From assembly GCA_965237855.1 (NCBI GenBank), contig CBDEGK010000005.1:124001-188000 (forward strand): a stretch of DNA of 64,000 nt, given 5' to 3'. Each line of letters opens with the position of its first letter. The first letter of the stretch is position 1. The notes under the pieces are model-generated. The model made no database searches. It was given only the letters and a program-made list of their open reading frames with translations, and had not been told where the DNA came from. The stretch is from CBDEGK01 sp965237855 (GTDB lineage Bacteria; Pseudomonadota; Gammaproteobacteria; Pseudomonadales; Halieaceae). The translations under genes and the position numbers were made by a program. Of the stretch, positions 53,897 to 62,786 are shown piece after piece.

Positions 53897-55672
53897 ATGT
53901 TTGACCTGAAAATAGTGAACGGCTTGGTTTATGACGGGGACGGTGGTGAGCCGCGCACGGCAAATATTGCGGTAAAGGACGGCCTCATCGCTGAGATTGG
54001 TGATTGCAAAGGCAAAGCTGAGCGCGAGATTGATGCGAAAGCCTGTATCGTCACCCCCGGTTTTATTGACCTGCACACCCACTACGACGGCCAGGTATCC
54101 TGGGATGAGACCCTGCAGCCCAGTATTAATCATGGCGTATCTACTGTGGTGATGGGTAGTTGTGGTGTCGGTTTCGCACCGGTTCGTGCGGCAGATCGCG
54201 ACACACTGATCCGTCTGATGGAGGGGGTTGAGGATATCCCGGGCACGGCCTTGGCTGAAGGGCTGACCTGGGATTGGGAAACCCTGCCGGAGTATATGGA
54301 TGCCCTGGATGCAAAACCCCACAGCATCGATTATGCCGTGCAGATTACCCACGACCCGCTGCGGGTGTACGTGATGGGCGAGCGGGCGGTATTTAATGAA
54401 GAAGCCACCGAGGATGACATAAGCGAGATGCGCCGCCTGGCCCGCGAGGCAATGGAGGCCGGTGCCATCGGTTTTTCCACCGGGCGCTCGGATGTACATC
54501 GATCAGCTGATGGCGAATGGACGCCGTCATCAGAGGCCACAGCCGGGGAGCTGGCGGGAATTGCTGCAGCCCTCGACGGCCTCGACCACGGCATGCTGCA
54601 AGCGGTTAATGACTTCAACCTGGAACGCGACGGCGATCAATTCGATGAGGAATTTGCGATTTTGGAGGCCTATGCCAAAGCCGCCAATGGTAAGCCGTTC
54701 TCACTCTCTTTAATGCAGAGAGACTTTGCACCGGATCAGTGGCAGAGAATTATTGCCCGCGCCGAAGACCTCAGTGAAGACGGCCTGGATATCCGCCTGC
54801 AGGTGGCGCCGCGTGGGATCGGCGTTACCGTGGGCCTGCAGTGTACTTTTCACCCCTTCATTGGTTTTCCCAGCTTCAAGAAGATCTGTCATCTACCGCT
54901 TGAAGAGAGGGTACGGGCCATGTGCGTTCCGGCCTTCAAGGCTCAATTGTTAACTGAGGAATCGGAGAAGCTGGCCGGCGATGGCACCCCGGTGCCGCCG
55001 ATAGCAGACGCCTTGCTGCAAGCCGTGGATTTTGTGGCGGCCAAAACATTCTTACTGGGCGACCAGGTCGACTATGAGCAAACTGAAGAAACCTCCGTGT
55101 TAAGTATGGCGGGGGAGGCCGGCGTGCCGACCCTGGAAATGATCTACGACCTGTTGCTGGAGGACGAGGGCAGGGCACTGCTGTATTTCCCGATCTACAA
55201 CTACACCGAGATGAACTACGACAATGTGCTGGCCATGATGCAACACCCGCTGTCTATCCAGGGTTTGTCTGATGGTGGTGCTCACGTCGGCACAATATGT
55301 GACTCCAGTTTTTCGACCTATTTACTCAGCTACTGGGCCAGGGACCGCCAGCGCGGACCACGCTTGGAACTGAGTGATGTTGTGCAACGGCTCACCAGTG
55401 ATATTGCGGACTACTGTGGTATGGCGGATCGCGGTCGGCTGCAGGTGGGTTTGAAGGCCAACATCAATGTTATTGATTATGGCGGCTTGCAGTTGAAGCC
55501 ACCCCGGATGGTGCAAGATCTGCCCGCCGGAGGACAGCGTTTGCTTCAGGATGCCGAAGGCTATCGGGCGGTTATTGTGGCCGGAGAAATTGTCGTCGAA
55601 AACGACACCATAACGGCTGCTCGTCCCGGTCGACTGCTGCGCATGGGGGAGCAGGCGGGCCTCAGACATTGA
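53897..55672 (+). CDS. N-acyl-D-amino-acid deacylase-like amidohydrolase
   Basis: A 591-residue metal-dependent hydrolase of the D-aminoacylase / dihydroorotase-like group. The metal motif is PGFIDLHTHYDGQ; a further metal-site region follows around HGVSTVVMGSCGVGFAP, and the C-terminal SDGGAHVGTICD contains the catalytic Asp. A cytoplasmic protein: no signal peptide. GGGAG precedes ATG 53897. The exporter gene overlaps its end by four bases. The true substrate, an N-acyl amino acid or a cyclic amide, is not known. Confidence 0.88.
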   Translation: MFDLKIVNGLVYDGDGGEPRTANIAVKDGLIAEIGDCKGKAEREIDAKACIVTPGFIDLHTHYDGQVSWDETLQPSINHGVSTVVMGSCGVGFAPVRAADRDTLIRLMEGVEDIPGTALAEGLTWDWETLPEYMDALDAKPHSIDYAVQITHDPLRVYVMGERAVFNEEATEDDISEMRRLAREAMEAGAIGFSTGRSDVHRSADGEWTPSSEATAGELAGIAAALDGLDHGMLQAVNDFNLERDGDQFDEEFAILEAYAKAANGKPFSLSLMQRDFAPDQWQRIIARAEDLSEDGLDIRLQVAPRGIGVTVGLQCTFHPFIGFPSFKKICHLPLEERVRAMCVPAFKAQLLTEESEKLAGDGTPVPPIADALLQAVDFVAAKTFLLGDQVDYEQTEETSVLSMAGEAGVPTLEMIYDLLLEDEGRALLYFPIYNYTEMNYDNVLAMMQHPLSIQGLSDGGAHVGTICDSSFSTYLLSYWARDRQRGPRLELSDVVQRLTSDIADYCGMADRGRLQVGLKANINVIDYGGLQLKPPRMVQDLPAGGQRLLQDAEGYRAVIVAGEIVVENDTITAARPGRLLRMGEQAGLRH

Positions 55673-56403
55673 TCGACTGGCAACTACTGCCGCCATTGTG
55701 GCTGGTCGTGGTAGTGGCCACGGTACTGCGCTCCTTTACTGGTTTTGGCTTCGCCATGGCTGCGGTGCCAGGATTTGCCTTGTTTTTGCCGCCAACGGAA
55801 GCGGTGGTGCTGAGCGCCAGCCTGTCGTTGTTACTTGGTATCCAGACATTTCCCCAGTACCGCGCCGAACTCCAGCTGCAAAGTCGCTGGCCGATGTTTG
55901 TGTTGGCCATTGTGGGGACCCTGATCGGTGCGCGACTTCTACTGTTTATTGATCGAGACACGTTCATGATGCTGATCGGAGTGGTGATCATTGTTGCCTC
56001 GGGGGTGTTGGCGCGGTTTCATCCACGCCGTCGACCACCACACAAGGGTTGGATAGCGGTTAGTGGTTTGATCAGTGGGCTTCTCAATGGTGCCTTCGCC
56101 ATCGCCGGACCCCCCATTATTGTATATGCCATGGCAACCATGCCCGATCCGAAGGAAAGTCGCGGCCTGATGGTGGGTTTCTTCAGTTACTGCGCATTGA
56201 TTGCCCTGATCACCTTTGCCCTGGCTGGACTGGTTTCGCTGTCGTCACTGTGGATTACTTTGGCTGTTTACCCTGCGGTCTTTGCCGGCGACTGGCTCGG
56301 CGTGCGCCTGTTTCACCGGTTTGCCGGCGCCTTATATCGGCGCGTGGCTATCGCTGCGCTGTTGCTGTTGGGCGTGAGTATCTTGTTAAAGGCTATTGTC
56401 TGA
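55669..56403 (+). CDS. TauE/SafE-family sulfite/organic anion exporter
   Basis: A 244-residue membrane protein with about eight hydrophobic helices and the duplicated TauE/SafE (DUF81) motif: LRSFTGFGFAMAAVPG in the first half and SGLLNGAFAIAGPPIIVY in the second. It starts with TTG overlapping the hydrolase stop codon (TTGA), so translation is coupled and it may export that enzyme's product. Members move sulfite, sulfoacetate or other anions. Confidence 0.88.
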   Translation: MIDWQLLPPLWLVVVVATVLRSFTGFGFAMAAVPGFALFLPPTEAVVLSASLSLLLGIQTFPQYRAELQLQSRWPMFVLAIVGTLIGARLLLFIDRDTFMMLIGVVIIVASGVLARFHPRRRPPHKGWIAVSGLISGLLNGAFAIAGPPIIVYAMATMPDPKESRGLMVGFFSYCALIALITFALAGLVSLSSLWITLAVYPAVFAGDWLGVRLFHRFAGALYRRVAIAALLLLGVSILLKAIV

Positions 56404-56405
56404 CC

Positions 56406-56888
56406 CTATTGTTTTACGTTCTGGCGTATGATGCGCTGCTTCTGACGGTCCCAGTCCTTGTTTTTCTCCGTATCACGCTTGTCGTGGCTTTGTTTGCCCC
56501 GCGCTAGTGCGATTTTGGCTTTGACCAGGTGGCCCTTCCAGTAGAGTCCTGTGCACACACACGTTTGGCCCTTTTGTTCCGTAGCCGCCAGAATTTTTGC
56601 CAGCTCCCTCTTATTCAGCAACAACTTTCGGGTGCGTGTGGGATCCGTCACGAAATGGGTTGAAGCGGTATCCAGTGGCGCAATACGTGCACCCAGGAGA
56701 AAAGCCTCACCACCCTTCATTAAAACGTAGGAGTCTGTGAGTTCAATCTTTCCCATGCGCAGGCTCTTAACCTCCCAGCCCAGCAGTGCCACACCCGCTT
56801 CAAAGCTATCGTCGAGGTGATAATCGTGACGTGCACGCTTGTTCTGGGCGATTGTGTTACTACTCTGTTTAGGCTTCTTCTTGCTCAT
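56406..56888 (-). CDS. smpB: SsrA-binding protein SmpB
   Basis: The 160-residue partner of tmRNA. It begins MSKKKPKQSSNTIAQNKRAR and has the OB-fold motifs FEAGVALLGWEVKSLR and LTDSYVLMKGGEAFLLGARI. The basic C-terminal tail (KNKDWDRQKQRI) enters the empty mRNA channel of stalled ribosomes. ATG 56888 gives the normal N-terminus; the frame is open upstream over the divergent transporter. It ends two bases from the TauE-type gene (convergent). Confidence 0.95.
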   Translation of the reverse strand: MSKKKPKQSSNTIAQNKRARHDYHLDDSFEAGVALLGWEVKSLRMGKIELTDSYVLMKGGEAFLLGARIAPLDTASTHFVTDPTRTRKLLLNKRELAKILAATEQKGQTCVCTGLYWKGHLVKAKIALARGKQSHDKRDTEKNKDWDRQKQRIIRQNVKQ

Positions 56889-56916
56889 GGCGCGCATTAT
56901 GCCGCAAAATCGAGAC

Positions 56917-58284
56917 ATGAGCATTGCAATGCGCGCATCCTCGGGAGCGTGGGCCAGTCGCACCACCTTTGTGCTGGCACTAACGGCCTCCGCACTGGGA
57001 CTGGGAAATTTCTGGCGCTTCTCCTACTTGTTGGGAAGTCACGGTGGCGCCAGTTTCTTACTGGTGTACCTGGGCACATTATTTTTGGTGGCCGTGCCGG
57101 TGATGATCGCGGAAGTAGTGATAGGCAGCCACGGCCGTACCAATCCTGCCAACTCCTTCCTGCGTGCCAGTCGACGTTCTGCAGTATCGCCCTGGTGGTC
57201 GTTAGCGGGCTGGTGGATGGTGATATGTTCAATACTGCTGCTGGCCTACTACTCAGTCGTGGCGGGTTGGACGCTGGCTTACGTGGGCAAGATGGATGCT
57301 GCGGTACTGGCTGATGCCAGCGCCGCTATGGTGGGTGAGCACTTTGTTGACTTCCTGTCGGCACCCACAGAGCTGATTTATTGGCAAACGCTGTTTATTG
57401 CGCTCACTTTCATAGTTTCTGGATTGGGCATTCATCGCGGCCTGGGCGTTCTATTCTGGTTTGTGGTGCCCCTGACCCTGGTGGTGCTAGCCGTGTTGAT
57501 CAACTTCGCGCTGCAGCAGGGTGATGTCGTGGCGGCGGGGAAGTTCTTGTTTTCTTCGGTAAGTTTTGATTTCACAGCGAGCTCCGTGTTGGCAGCCATG
57601 GGGCATGCGTTTTTTACACTCGGCATCGGTGTAGGTGTGGGTGTGACATTTGGTGCCTATGCCCCGGAGAAAATACCGATTGGCCGCACCGTATTAGCCG
57701 TGGCCATTCTCGATACCTTTGTTGCCATTTTTGCCGGCGTGGCGATATTTCCACTGGTGTTTGCCAATAATCTCGAACCTAACATGGGGCCGGCATTGAT
57801 GTTCGTCAGTTTGCCCTATGCGTTTTCCAATATGCCTGACGGCGAAATTTTCGGCGTGCTGTTCTTTCTCTTGATTTCCGTGGTGGCGTTGGCCTCGGCG
57901 GTGGCGGTGGCAGAGGTGGCAATGTCCACTCTGGTGGAGCGTCTGCGCTTGCGCAGATCAATTGCTGCGCTCAGCATGGCTGCACTGGTGTGGTTACTGG
58001 CGTTGCCGGCAGCGCTGTCGTTCAACCTATGGCAGGAGGTTCGCTGGTTCAATGGGCTGACGCTGTTTCAGTTACTGGATATTTTGACAACGCAGATCAT
58101 GATGCCCGTGGCGGCACTGTTGGTGGCGCTGTTTGCGGGCTATGCCCTGCGTCGCGAGGTGTTGCGGGTGGAAATGTACCGGGAGTCGAATCAATTCTAC
58201 TTCCTGTGGCGCGCTTGTTTGCGGTATATTGCGCCGCCGGTAATTCTGGTAGTGGTACTTGCCGCCACCCTGGAAAGCGTATAA
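56917..58284 (+). CDS. NSS-family sodium-dependent transporter
   Basis: A sodium:neurotransmitter-symporter-family protein of 455 residues with about 11-12 membrane helices. Signature near the N-terminus: ALGLGNFWRFSYLLGSHGGA, the unwound TM1 with Na+ and substrate contacts; later AMGHAFFTLGIGVGVGVTFG (TM6). Such carriers take up amino acids or related amines with Na+. ATG 56917 puts the N-terminus just before TM1; ATG 56899 and 56929 are alternatives. It is divergent from smpB by 28 bases. Confidence 0.9.
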   Translation: MSIAMRASSGAWASRTTFVLALTASALGLGNFWRFSYLLGSHGGASFLLVYLGTLFLVAVPVMIAEVVIGSHGRTNPANSFLRASRRSAVSPWWSLAGWWMVICSILLLAYYSVVAGWTLAYVGKMDAAVLADASAAMVGEHFVDFLSAPTELIYWQTLFIALTFIVSGLGIHRGLGVLFWFVVPLTLVVLAVLINFALQQGDVVAAGKFLFSSVSFDFTASSVLAAMGHAFFTLGIGVGVGVTFGAYAPEKIPIGRTVLAVAILDTFVAIFAGVAIFPLVFANNLEPNMGPALMFVSLPYAFSNMPDGEIFGVLFFLLISVVALASAVAVAEVAMSTLVERLRLRRSIAALSMAALVWLLALPAALSFNLWQEVRWFNGLTLFQLLDILTTQIMMPVAALLVALFAGYALRREVLRVEMYRESNQFYFLWRACLRYIAPPVILVVVLAATLESV

Positions 58285-58287
58285 ACC

Positions 58288-58719
58288 ATGACCGTGATTC
58301 AACGCAGCGCTTTGTTGCCCTACACCGCAGAACAAGTGTTCCAGCTGGTAGATGACATAGAGGCCTATCCACAATTTATGGATGGTTGCGTCAGGGCGCA
58401 GGTTTTAAGTCGCGACGACTACAGCGTTGAGGCCCGACTGGATCTGGAGCGTGCGGGCATCACCCAGAGCTTTGCGACTCGCAATCAATTACGGCCGCCA
58501 CACACCATTGAATTGGAACTGCTGGAAGGTCCGTTTGAAAGCTTTAGCGGCCGCTGGCATTTTCGGGCGCTGGGTGATTCGGCCTGTAAAGTCAGCCTTG
58601 ACCTGGAGTTTACCCTGAGCAGTTCGGTGCTGGGCGCTGCCGCGGCCCGGCTGTTTAACTCAGTCACCTCGCACCTGGTGGATGCCATCAGTGATCGAGC
58701 TCGACAACTATACGGATAG
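58288..58719 (+). CDS. ratA: RatA/COQ10-type START-domain protein
   Basis: A 143-residue START-fold protein (polyketide cyclase/COQ10 family): MTVIQRSALLPYTAEQVFQL, DIEAYPQFMDGC and the C-terminal helix LVDAISDRARQLYG. E. coli RatA was named as a toxin inhibiting 70S assembly, but relatives bind ubiquinone or lipids, so the toxin label is uncertain. The gene is followed five bases later by rnfH, the usual ratA-rnfH pair beside smpB. Confidence 0.9.
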   Translation: MTVIQRSALLPYTAEQVFQLVDDIEAYPQFMDGCVRAQVLSRDDYSVEARLDLERAGITQSFATRNQLRPPHTIELELLEGPFESFSGRWHFRALGDSACKVSLDLEFTLSSSVLGAAAARLFNSVTSHLVDAISDRARQLYG

Positions 58720-58723
58720 AACC

Positions 58724-59044
58724 ATGACAGAGGCAGACAAAATTCCGGTTGAAGTGGCCTACGCGTTGGCTGACAAACAGGAAATCGTGATGCTGGAGGT
58801 GCAATCAGGCACCACAGCGGCAGCGGCGGTTCAGCAATCGGGTATTGAGAAACACTTTCCCGGCCTGCAACTGGCTGATGCCGATCTGGGCATTTTTGGC
58901 AAAGCGATTAAAGCGAATCAGGTCTTGCACGCCGGCGACCGGGTGGAAATATACCGGCCACTGATTGTCGATCCGAAAGAGGTCAGGAAGCGTCGCGCAG
59001 CTGAGGCTAAAGCGCGGCGGGCCAAGGAAAAGGCGGGGAAATAG
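58724..59044 (+). CDS. rnfH: RnfH-family ubiquitin-like protein
   Basis: A 106-residue beta-grasp protein (UPF0125) starting KIPVEVAYALADKQEIVML, with the GDRVEIYRPLIVDPKEVRK motif and a basic Lys/Arg/Ala-rich tail. ATG 58724 is right after the ratA stop and matches the family start. Function is unclear: it is paired with RatA rather than with an Rnf complex. Confidence 0.9.
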   Translation: MTEADKIPVEVAYALADKQEIVMLEVQSGTTAAAAVQQSGIEKHFPGLQLADADLGIFGKAIKANQVLHAGDRVEIYRPLIVDPKEVRKRRAAEAKARRAKEKAGK

Positions 59045-59050
59045 TGCCGT

Positions 59051-59395
59051 TTAGGAGTCCGCAGTAGTCGGTAGGAAGTTGCCACTGAAGTAGCTGAGTT
59101 CGTCCCCTTCAAAAAAGACGCTCAAGCGTTGCTCATCCACAGTATTGGGCCCATTGCGCACCAGGTAGATGTAATCCCAACGAGATTGATTGAAGCTGTC
59201 TTCCACCAGGGGAGTTCCCAGAATATAGCGCACTTGGCGACGGGTCATGCCCGGTTTCAGCTGGTCGACCATCTCCTGGGTAATAATATTGCCCTGTTCT
59301 ATATCAATCCGGTAAACACCCGGGAAGCCAAAGCTACCGCAACCGCTGGTGAGGCCAGTAAGGCCAATAAGGAGGGCGAAAAACGCTATTCGCAT
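59051..59395 (-). CDS. bamE: outer membrane assembly lipoprotein BamE
   Basis: A 114-residue lipoprotein (OmlA/SmpA). The signal ends in a lipobox, GLTGLTSGCG; the mature part has YRIDIEQGNIITQEMVDQL and GMTRRQVRYILGTPLV. BamE is an accessory of the Bam complex that folds outer-membrane barrels. Start ATG 59395; the upstream ATG is not family-like. It is divergent from fur, the conserved Pseudomonas arrangement (omlA-fur). Confidence 0.95.
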   Translation of the reverse strand: MRIAFFALLIGLTGLTSGCGSFGFPGVYRIDIEQGNIITQEMVDQLKPGMTRRQVRYILGTPLVEDSFNQSRWDYIYLVRNGPNTVDEQRLSVFFEGDELSYFSGNFLPTTADS

Positions 59396-59472
59396 TGAGT
59401 TTGGCTTCCACTTTTTTTGCAGGGGTGGCATGATACCCTAGAACGTCATATCTGAATACTGAGCTGCTCTCC

Positions 59473-59883
59473 ATGTCCTCAGAAAATCAGGAACTGCGTA
59501 AAGCGGGACTGAAAATTACACTGCCACGCGTCAAGATTCTACAGATTCTTGAGGGCCGCGGTGTGGATGCCCAGCATATGAGTGCGGAGGATGTTTATCG
59601 CGCTCTGCTGGACGCAGGTGAAGACGTTGGGCTGGCCACGGTCTACCGGGTCCTGACCCAGTTTGAGACCGCGGGCCTGGTGACACGACATAATTTTGAA
59701 ACCGGGCACTCGGTGTTTGAGCTCGCCAAAGGCGAGCACCACGATCACATGGTGTGCATGGATTCCGGCGATGTGATTGAGTTTCTCGACCCGATCATTG
59801 AAAAACGCCAGCATGAGCTCGCCGCTGAACATGGCTTTGAGCTGGTGGATCACTCCCTCGTGCTGTACGTCAAGAAGAAGTAG
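59473..59883 (+). CDS. fur: ferric uptake regulator
   Basis: A 136-residue Fur. The winged-helix part contains KAGLKITLPRVKILQILEG, MSAEDVYRALLDAGEDVGLA and TVYRVLTQFETAGLV; the metal-sensing part has the HHDHMVCMDSGDVIEF motif. The second Cys of the E. coli CxxC is Ser, as in Pseudomonas Fur. With Fe(II) it represses iron uptake genes. Its 3' end overlaps recN by 14 bases (convergent). Confidence 0.97.
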   Translation: MSSENQELRKAGLKITLPRVKILQILEGRGVDAQHMSAEDVYRALLDAGEDVGLATVYRVLTQFETAGLVTRHNFETGHSVFELAKGEHHDHMVCMDSGDVIEFLDPIIEKRQHELAAEHGFELVDHSLVLYVKKK

Positions 59884-61525
59884 CCAGCATCTCTCGGGCA
59901 TGTGCCCGAGTTTGCTCCGTCAATTCAATTCCACCTAACATTCGCGCAACTTCTTCCACGCGTTCCTCCTCGCTGAGCTGAGCGAGCTGGGTAAGGCTGC
60001 GTTTGTTGTCGCTGATTTTGCTGACCTGAAGGTGTTGGTGGCCGAGGGAGGCCACCTGGGGCAAGTGTGTCACACACATGACCTGAGCCTGGTCCGATAG
60101 GCTGCGCAACAAGCGCCCCACCACCTCTGCCACTGCACCGCCAATGCCCACATCCACTTCGTCGAATACCATCGCAGGCACCGTACTGGTGCTGGCGGTA
60201 ACCACCTGGATGGCCAGGCTGATGCGAGACAGCTCTCCGCCGGAAGCAGTTTTTCCCAGTGGCGCGGGCGTCTGGCCCGGATTGGTGCTGATACGAAACT
60301 CGACGTCCTCCAGTCCATGGGGGTGGGGATTGTCGGATTCCCGCGAGGTCAGGGCTATGTCAAATTGGCACCGCTGCATGGCCAGTTCAGCCAGTTGTTG
60401 CTCCACGGCCCGGGTGAGTTTTTTGGCGGCCCTGGCACGGGCTTTACCCAGTTTCAGGGCGGCCGCCTGATAACTTGCTGCCAGTTCACCCAATTGCGCC
60501 TGCAAGCCTTCAATGTTTGCATCCCCCGCGCGCAGATCAGCTAGTTCCTGGGCTAATTGCTGGTGTGTATCTGGCAAGTCCTCGGCACGTACGCGGTGTT
60601 TACGGGCAACTTCATAGAGTGTGTCCAGATTGCTCTCTACTTCGCGCAGGCTTGCTGGGTTCACTTCAACCTGGTCGACAAACCCTAGCATCTCCGCACG
60701 CGCTTCACCCAGTTGAATCGATGCGCTGTCGAGCAACTCGCGCACGGTGTCGATGGCATCACCGGTAAAAACATCCTCGCTTACCAGTTGCAGGGCGCGC
60801 CGCGCTCCAGCCTCCTGTTGCTCGCATAGTTCGATGGCTTGCTCTGCGCCGTGCAGTATTTGCTCGGCATTGGCCAGCTGTTTCTGTTCGACTTCCAATG
60901 CCTCCACACCCCCTGTCTGTGGGTTGAGCGCGTCCAGTTCCTCGACCTGGTAGGCCAGTAACTGAGCGCGGGCGTTGCGCTCATCACCACTGCCGGCTAG
61001 TTCATCCAATTGGCGCTGCAGTCGCAGCCAGTCCGAGGCAATTTGTTCCAGCTGTTTTGCGGCCTTGGTTTGGCCTGCGTACTCATCCAGCACCTGGCGC
61101 TGCGTTTCCCGCCGCAACAACGATTGATGGGCGTGCTGGCTGTGGATATCAATCAGCAGTGCACCCAGCTGGGTGCAATCTTGCACGGTGCAGGGATGGC
61201 CATTGATAAAGGCGCGAGAACGCCCCTCTCGATTGAGCGTGCGCCGCAGCAGGCAATCGTCGCCGGCGTCCAGTTCGCGATCCTTGAGCCAGCGCCGTGC
61301 TGGTTCGATACAGGCGATATCGAACGTGGCGGTAATGTCGGCGCGATCGGCACCGGCGCTGATGGTGTTCGGATCGGCCCGGTCCCCCAGGCTCAGGCCC
61401 AGTGCATCCAGCATGATGGATTTACCGGCGCCGGTCTCGCCCGTCACCACGGTCATGCCGGGGCCAAACTCCATTTCCAGGTGATCGACGATCGCGTAAT
61501 TGCTAATACTGAGGTGAGCTAGCAT
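59870..61525 (-). CDS. recN: DNA repair protein RecN
   Basis: An SMC-like ATPase of 551 residues acting in double-strand-break repair. Walker A is VVTGETGAGKSIMLDALGL (residues 28-46), a long coiled-coil middle follows (about 170-360), and the C-terminal half contains the signature LGKTASGGELSRISLAIQ and Walker B PAMVFDEVDVGIGG. ATG 61525 (MLAHLSISNYAIVDHLEME) is the usual start. It is divergent from hrcA. Confidence 0.96.
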   Translation of the reverse strand: MLAHLSISNYAIVDHLEMEFGPGMTVVTGETGAGKSIMLDALGLSLGDRADPNTISAGADRADITATFDIACIEPARRWLKDRELDAGDDCLLRRTLNREGRSRAFINGHPCTVQDCTQLGALLIDIHSQHAHQSLLRRETQRQVLDEYAGQTKAAKQLEQIASDWLRLQRQLDELAGSGDERNARAQLLAYQVEELDALNPQTGGVEALEVEQKQLANAEQILHGAEQAIELCEQQEAGARRALQLVSEDVFTGDAIDTVRELLDSASIQLGEARAEMLGFVDQVEVNPASLREVESNLDTLYEVARKHRVRAEDLPDTHQQLAQELADLRAGDANIEGLQAQLGELAASYQAAALKLGKARARAAKKLTRAVEQQLAELAMQRCQFDIALTSRESDNPHPHGLEDVEFRISTNPGQTPAPLGKTASGGELSRISLAIQVVTASTSTVPAMVFDEVDVGIGGAVAEVVGRLLRSLSDQAQVMCVTHLPQVASLGHQHLQVSKISDNKRSLTQLAQLSEEERVEEVARMLGGIELTEQTRAHAREMLATSS

Positions 61526-61615
61526 CAAACTCTTATACCCCAGTTGTGCGAGCACTTAAACCACTTGGCGCAAAAGGGTGGGTTTTTTGTCGGTGTCGTT
61601 GTTAGAATTCCTCCA

Positions 61616-62650
61616 ATGTCACGTCGGGAAATATCAGATCGGGCTCAGATCGTTCTCAAGGCTCTGATCGAACGCCATATCAGGGATGGTCAGCCAGTGG
61701 GTTCCAAGACCCTGTTGGAAGAATCGCGCCTGCCGGTATCGGCCGCGACCGTGCGCAATGTGATGTCAGACCTGGAAGAGCGGGGTTACCTGATTTCCCC
61801 ACATACATCGGCGGGCCGCGTGCCTACCTCTGCGGGTTACCGCCTGTTCGTGGATAGCCTGCTACAAATGCGGCCGGTGGATGACGAATCGGTAATCACC
61901 CTGCGCGAGGAGCTGAACCCCGATAAATCTCCTCATGAGCTGGTACTGACGGCTTCCGGTATATTGTCTTCCATAACATCGCAGGCCGGCGTCGTCACCA
62001 TGCCGCGCCAGCGGGCCAGCCGACTGCGGCAGGTTGAATTTCTACCCTTGTCCGGTGATCGAGTCTTGGTCACCCTGGTGACCAATGAACGGGAGGTGCA
62101 GAATCGCATCATCCATACCTCGCGGCCCTACAACGAGGATGAACTGCGCCAGGCAGCGAGCCTGTTGAATCAGCGTTTTTCAGGTCGACCTCTGGATGAG
62201 GCCAAAGCGCGTATCCTGACCGAAATGAAAGCAGATCGGGCCAGCATCGACAAGTATATGCAGGCCACCCTCGACCTGGCCAGCCAGGCATTCGAGGAAG
62301 ATACGCCAGAGCAGAATTATATGGTGGCTGGAGAAACCCAGCTGCTGGACAGCGCCACACCGGAGGAATTGGACAAACTCCAGGGTTTATTCCAGGAATT
62401 TCAGCGCAAAAAGGACTTGCTGCACCTGCTGGAGCGCTGCACCCGGGCTCAGGGGGTTCAGATTTTTATCGGTGAGGAAGCGGGTTACGAAGTGCTGGGC
62501 GGCTACAGTGTGGTTACAGCCCCCTACAGCGATGGTGTTCAGCCCATCGGCGTACTCGCGGTGATTGGTCCCCAGCGCATGGCCTATCACAAGGTGATCC
62601 CCATTGTGGATATCACCGCCCGTATGCTCTCGGCAGCACTCGCCAAGTAG
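61616..62650 (+). CDS. hrcA: heat-inducible transcription repressor HrcA
   Basis: A 344-residue HrcA with an N-terminal winged helix (RAQIVLKALIERHIRDGQPV, VSAATVRNVMSDLEERGYL, HTSAGRVPTSAGYR), a GAF-like domain and a C-terminal dimer region (GVLAVIGPQRMAYHKVIPIV). HrcA represses chaperone genes via CIRCE and is helped by GroEL. I found no CIRCE in the window, so its target, perhaps groESL, is elsewhere. ATG 61616 matches the family start. hrcA-grpE-dnaK is a known order, though Pseudomonas lacks hrcA. Confidence 0.95.
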   Translation: MSRREISDRAQIVLKALIERHIRDGQPVGSKTLLEESRLPVSAATVRNVMSDLEERGYLISPHTSAGRVPTSAGYRLFVDSLLQMRPVDDESVITLREELNPDKSPHELVLTASGILSSITSQAGVVTMPRQRASRLRQVEFLPLSGDRVLVTLVTNEREVQNRIIHTSRPYNEDELRQAASLLNQRFSGRPLDEAKARILTEMKADRASIDKYMQATLDLASQAFEEDTPEQNYMVAGETQLLDSATPEELDKLQGLFQEFQRKKDLLHLLERCTRAQGVQIFIGEEAGYEVLGGYSVVTAPYSDGVQPIGVLAVIGPQRMAYHKVIPIVDITARMLSAALAK

Positions 62651-62655
62651 AAACC

Positions 62656-62690
62656 GGGGAGCAATAGGGTCAGACTCCTTTTGCTCCCTT
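62656..62690 (+). repeat. hairpin repeat with GGGTCAGACTCC core after hrcA
   Basis: Arms GGGGAGCAA and TTTGCTCCC enclose TAGGGTCAGACTCC, which itself has an internal inverted core (GGGTC/GACTCC). Sequences like GGGTCAGACTCC recur in many proteobacterial genomes as dispersed palindromes. It may also end hrcA transcripts, but there is no T-run beyond the stem. Confidence 0.55.
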
Positions 62691-62716
62691 GAAATAGCTT
62701 CATCTCGCCCCTATAT
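62688..62716 (+). promoter_or_regulatory. sigma-32 heat-shock promoter of grpE
   Basis: CTTGAAA (62688-62694), a spacer of 13 bases and CCCCTATAT (62708-62716) match the RpoH consensus CTTGAAA-N11-16-CCCCATnT. It sits about 70 bases ahead of the grpE start. Confidence 0.85.
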
Positions 62717-62786
62717 CCTTAACACGCCAAAATAATGGGGCTTATCCCCTGTTTTGTACAAAAATTGATCAGTTTGGAGTAGATAC

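Noticed and set aside
58288..58719. ratA-rnfH as a toxin-antitoxin system
   Set aside because: The pair is a conserved housekeeping arrangement next to smpB; START-domain lipid/quinone binding is a more likely role.
61556..61615. Possible CIRCE upstream of hrcA (GCGAGCACTTAAACC)
   Set aside because: Only one poorly matching half; no GAGTGCTAA partner at nine bases.
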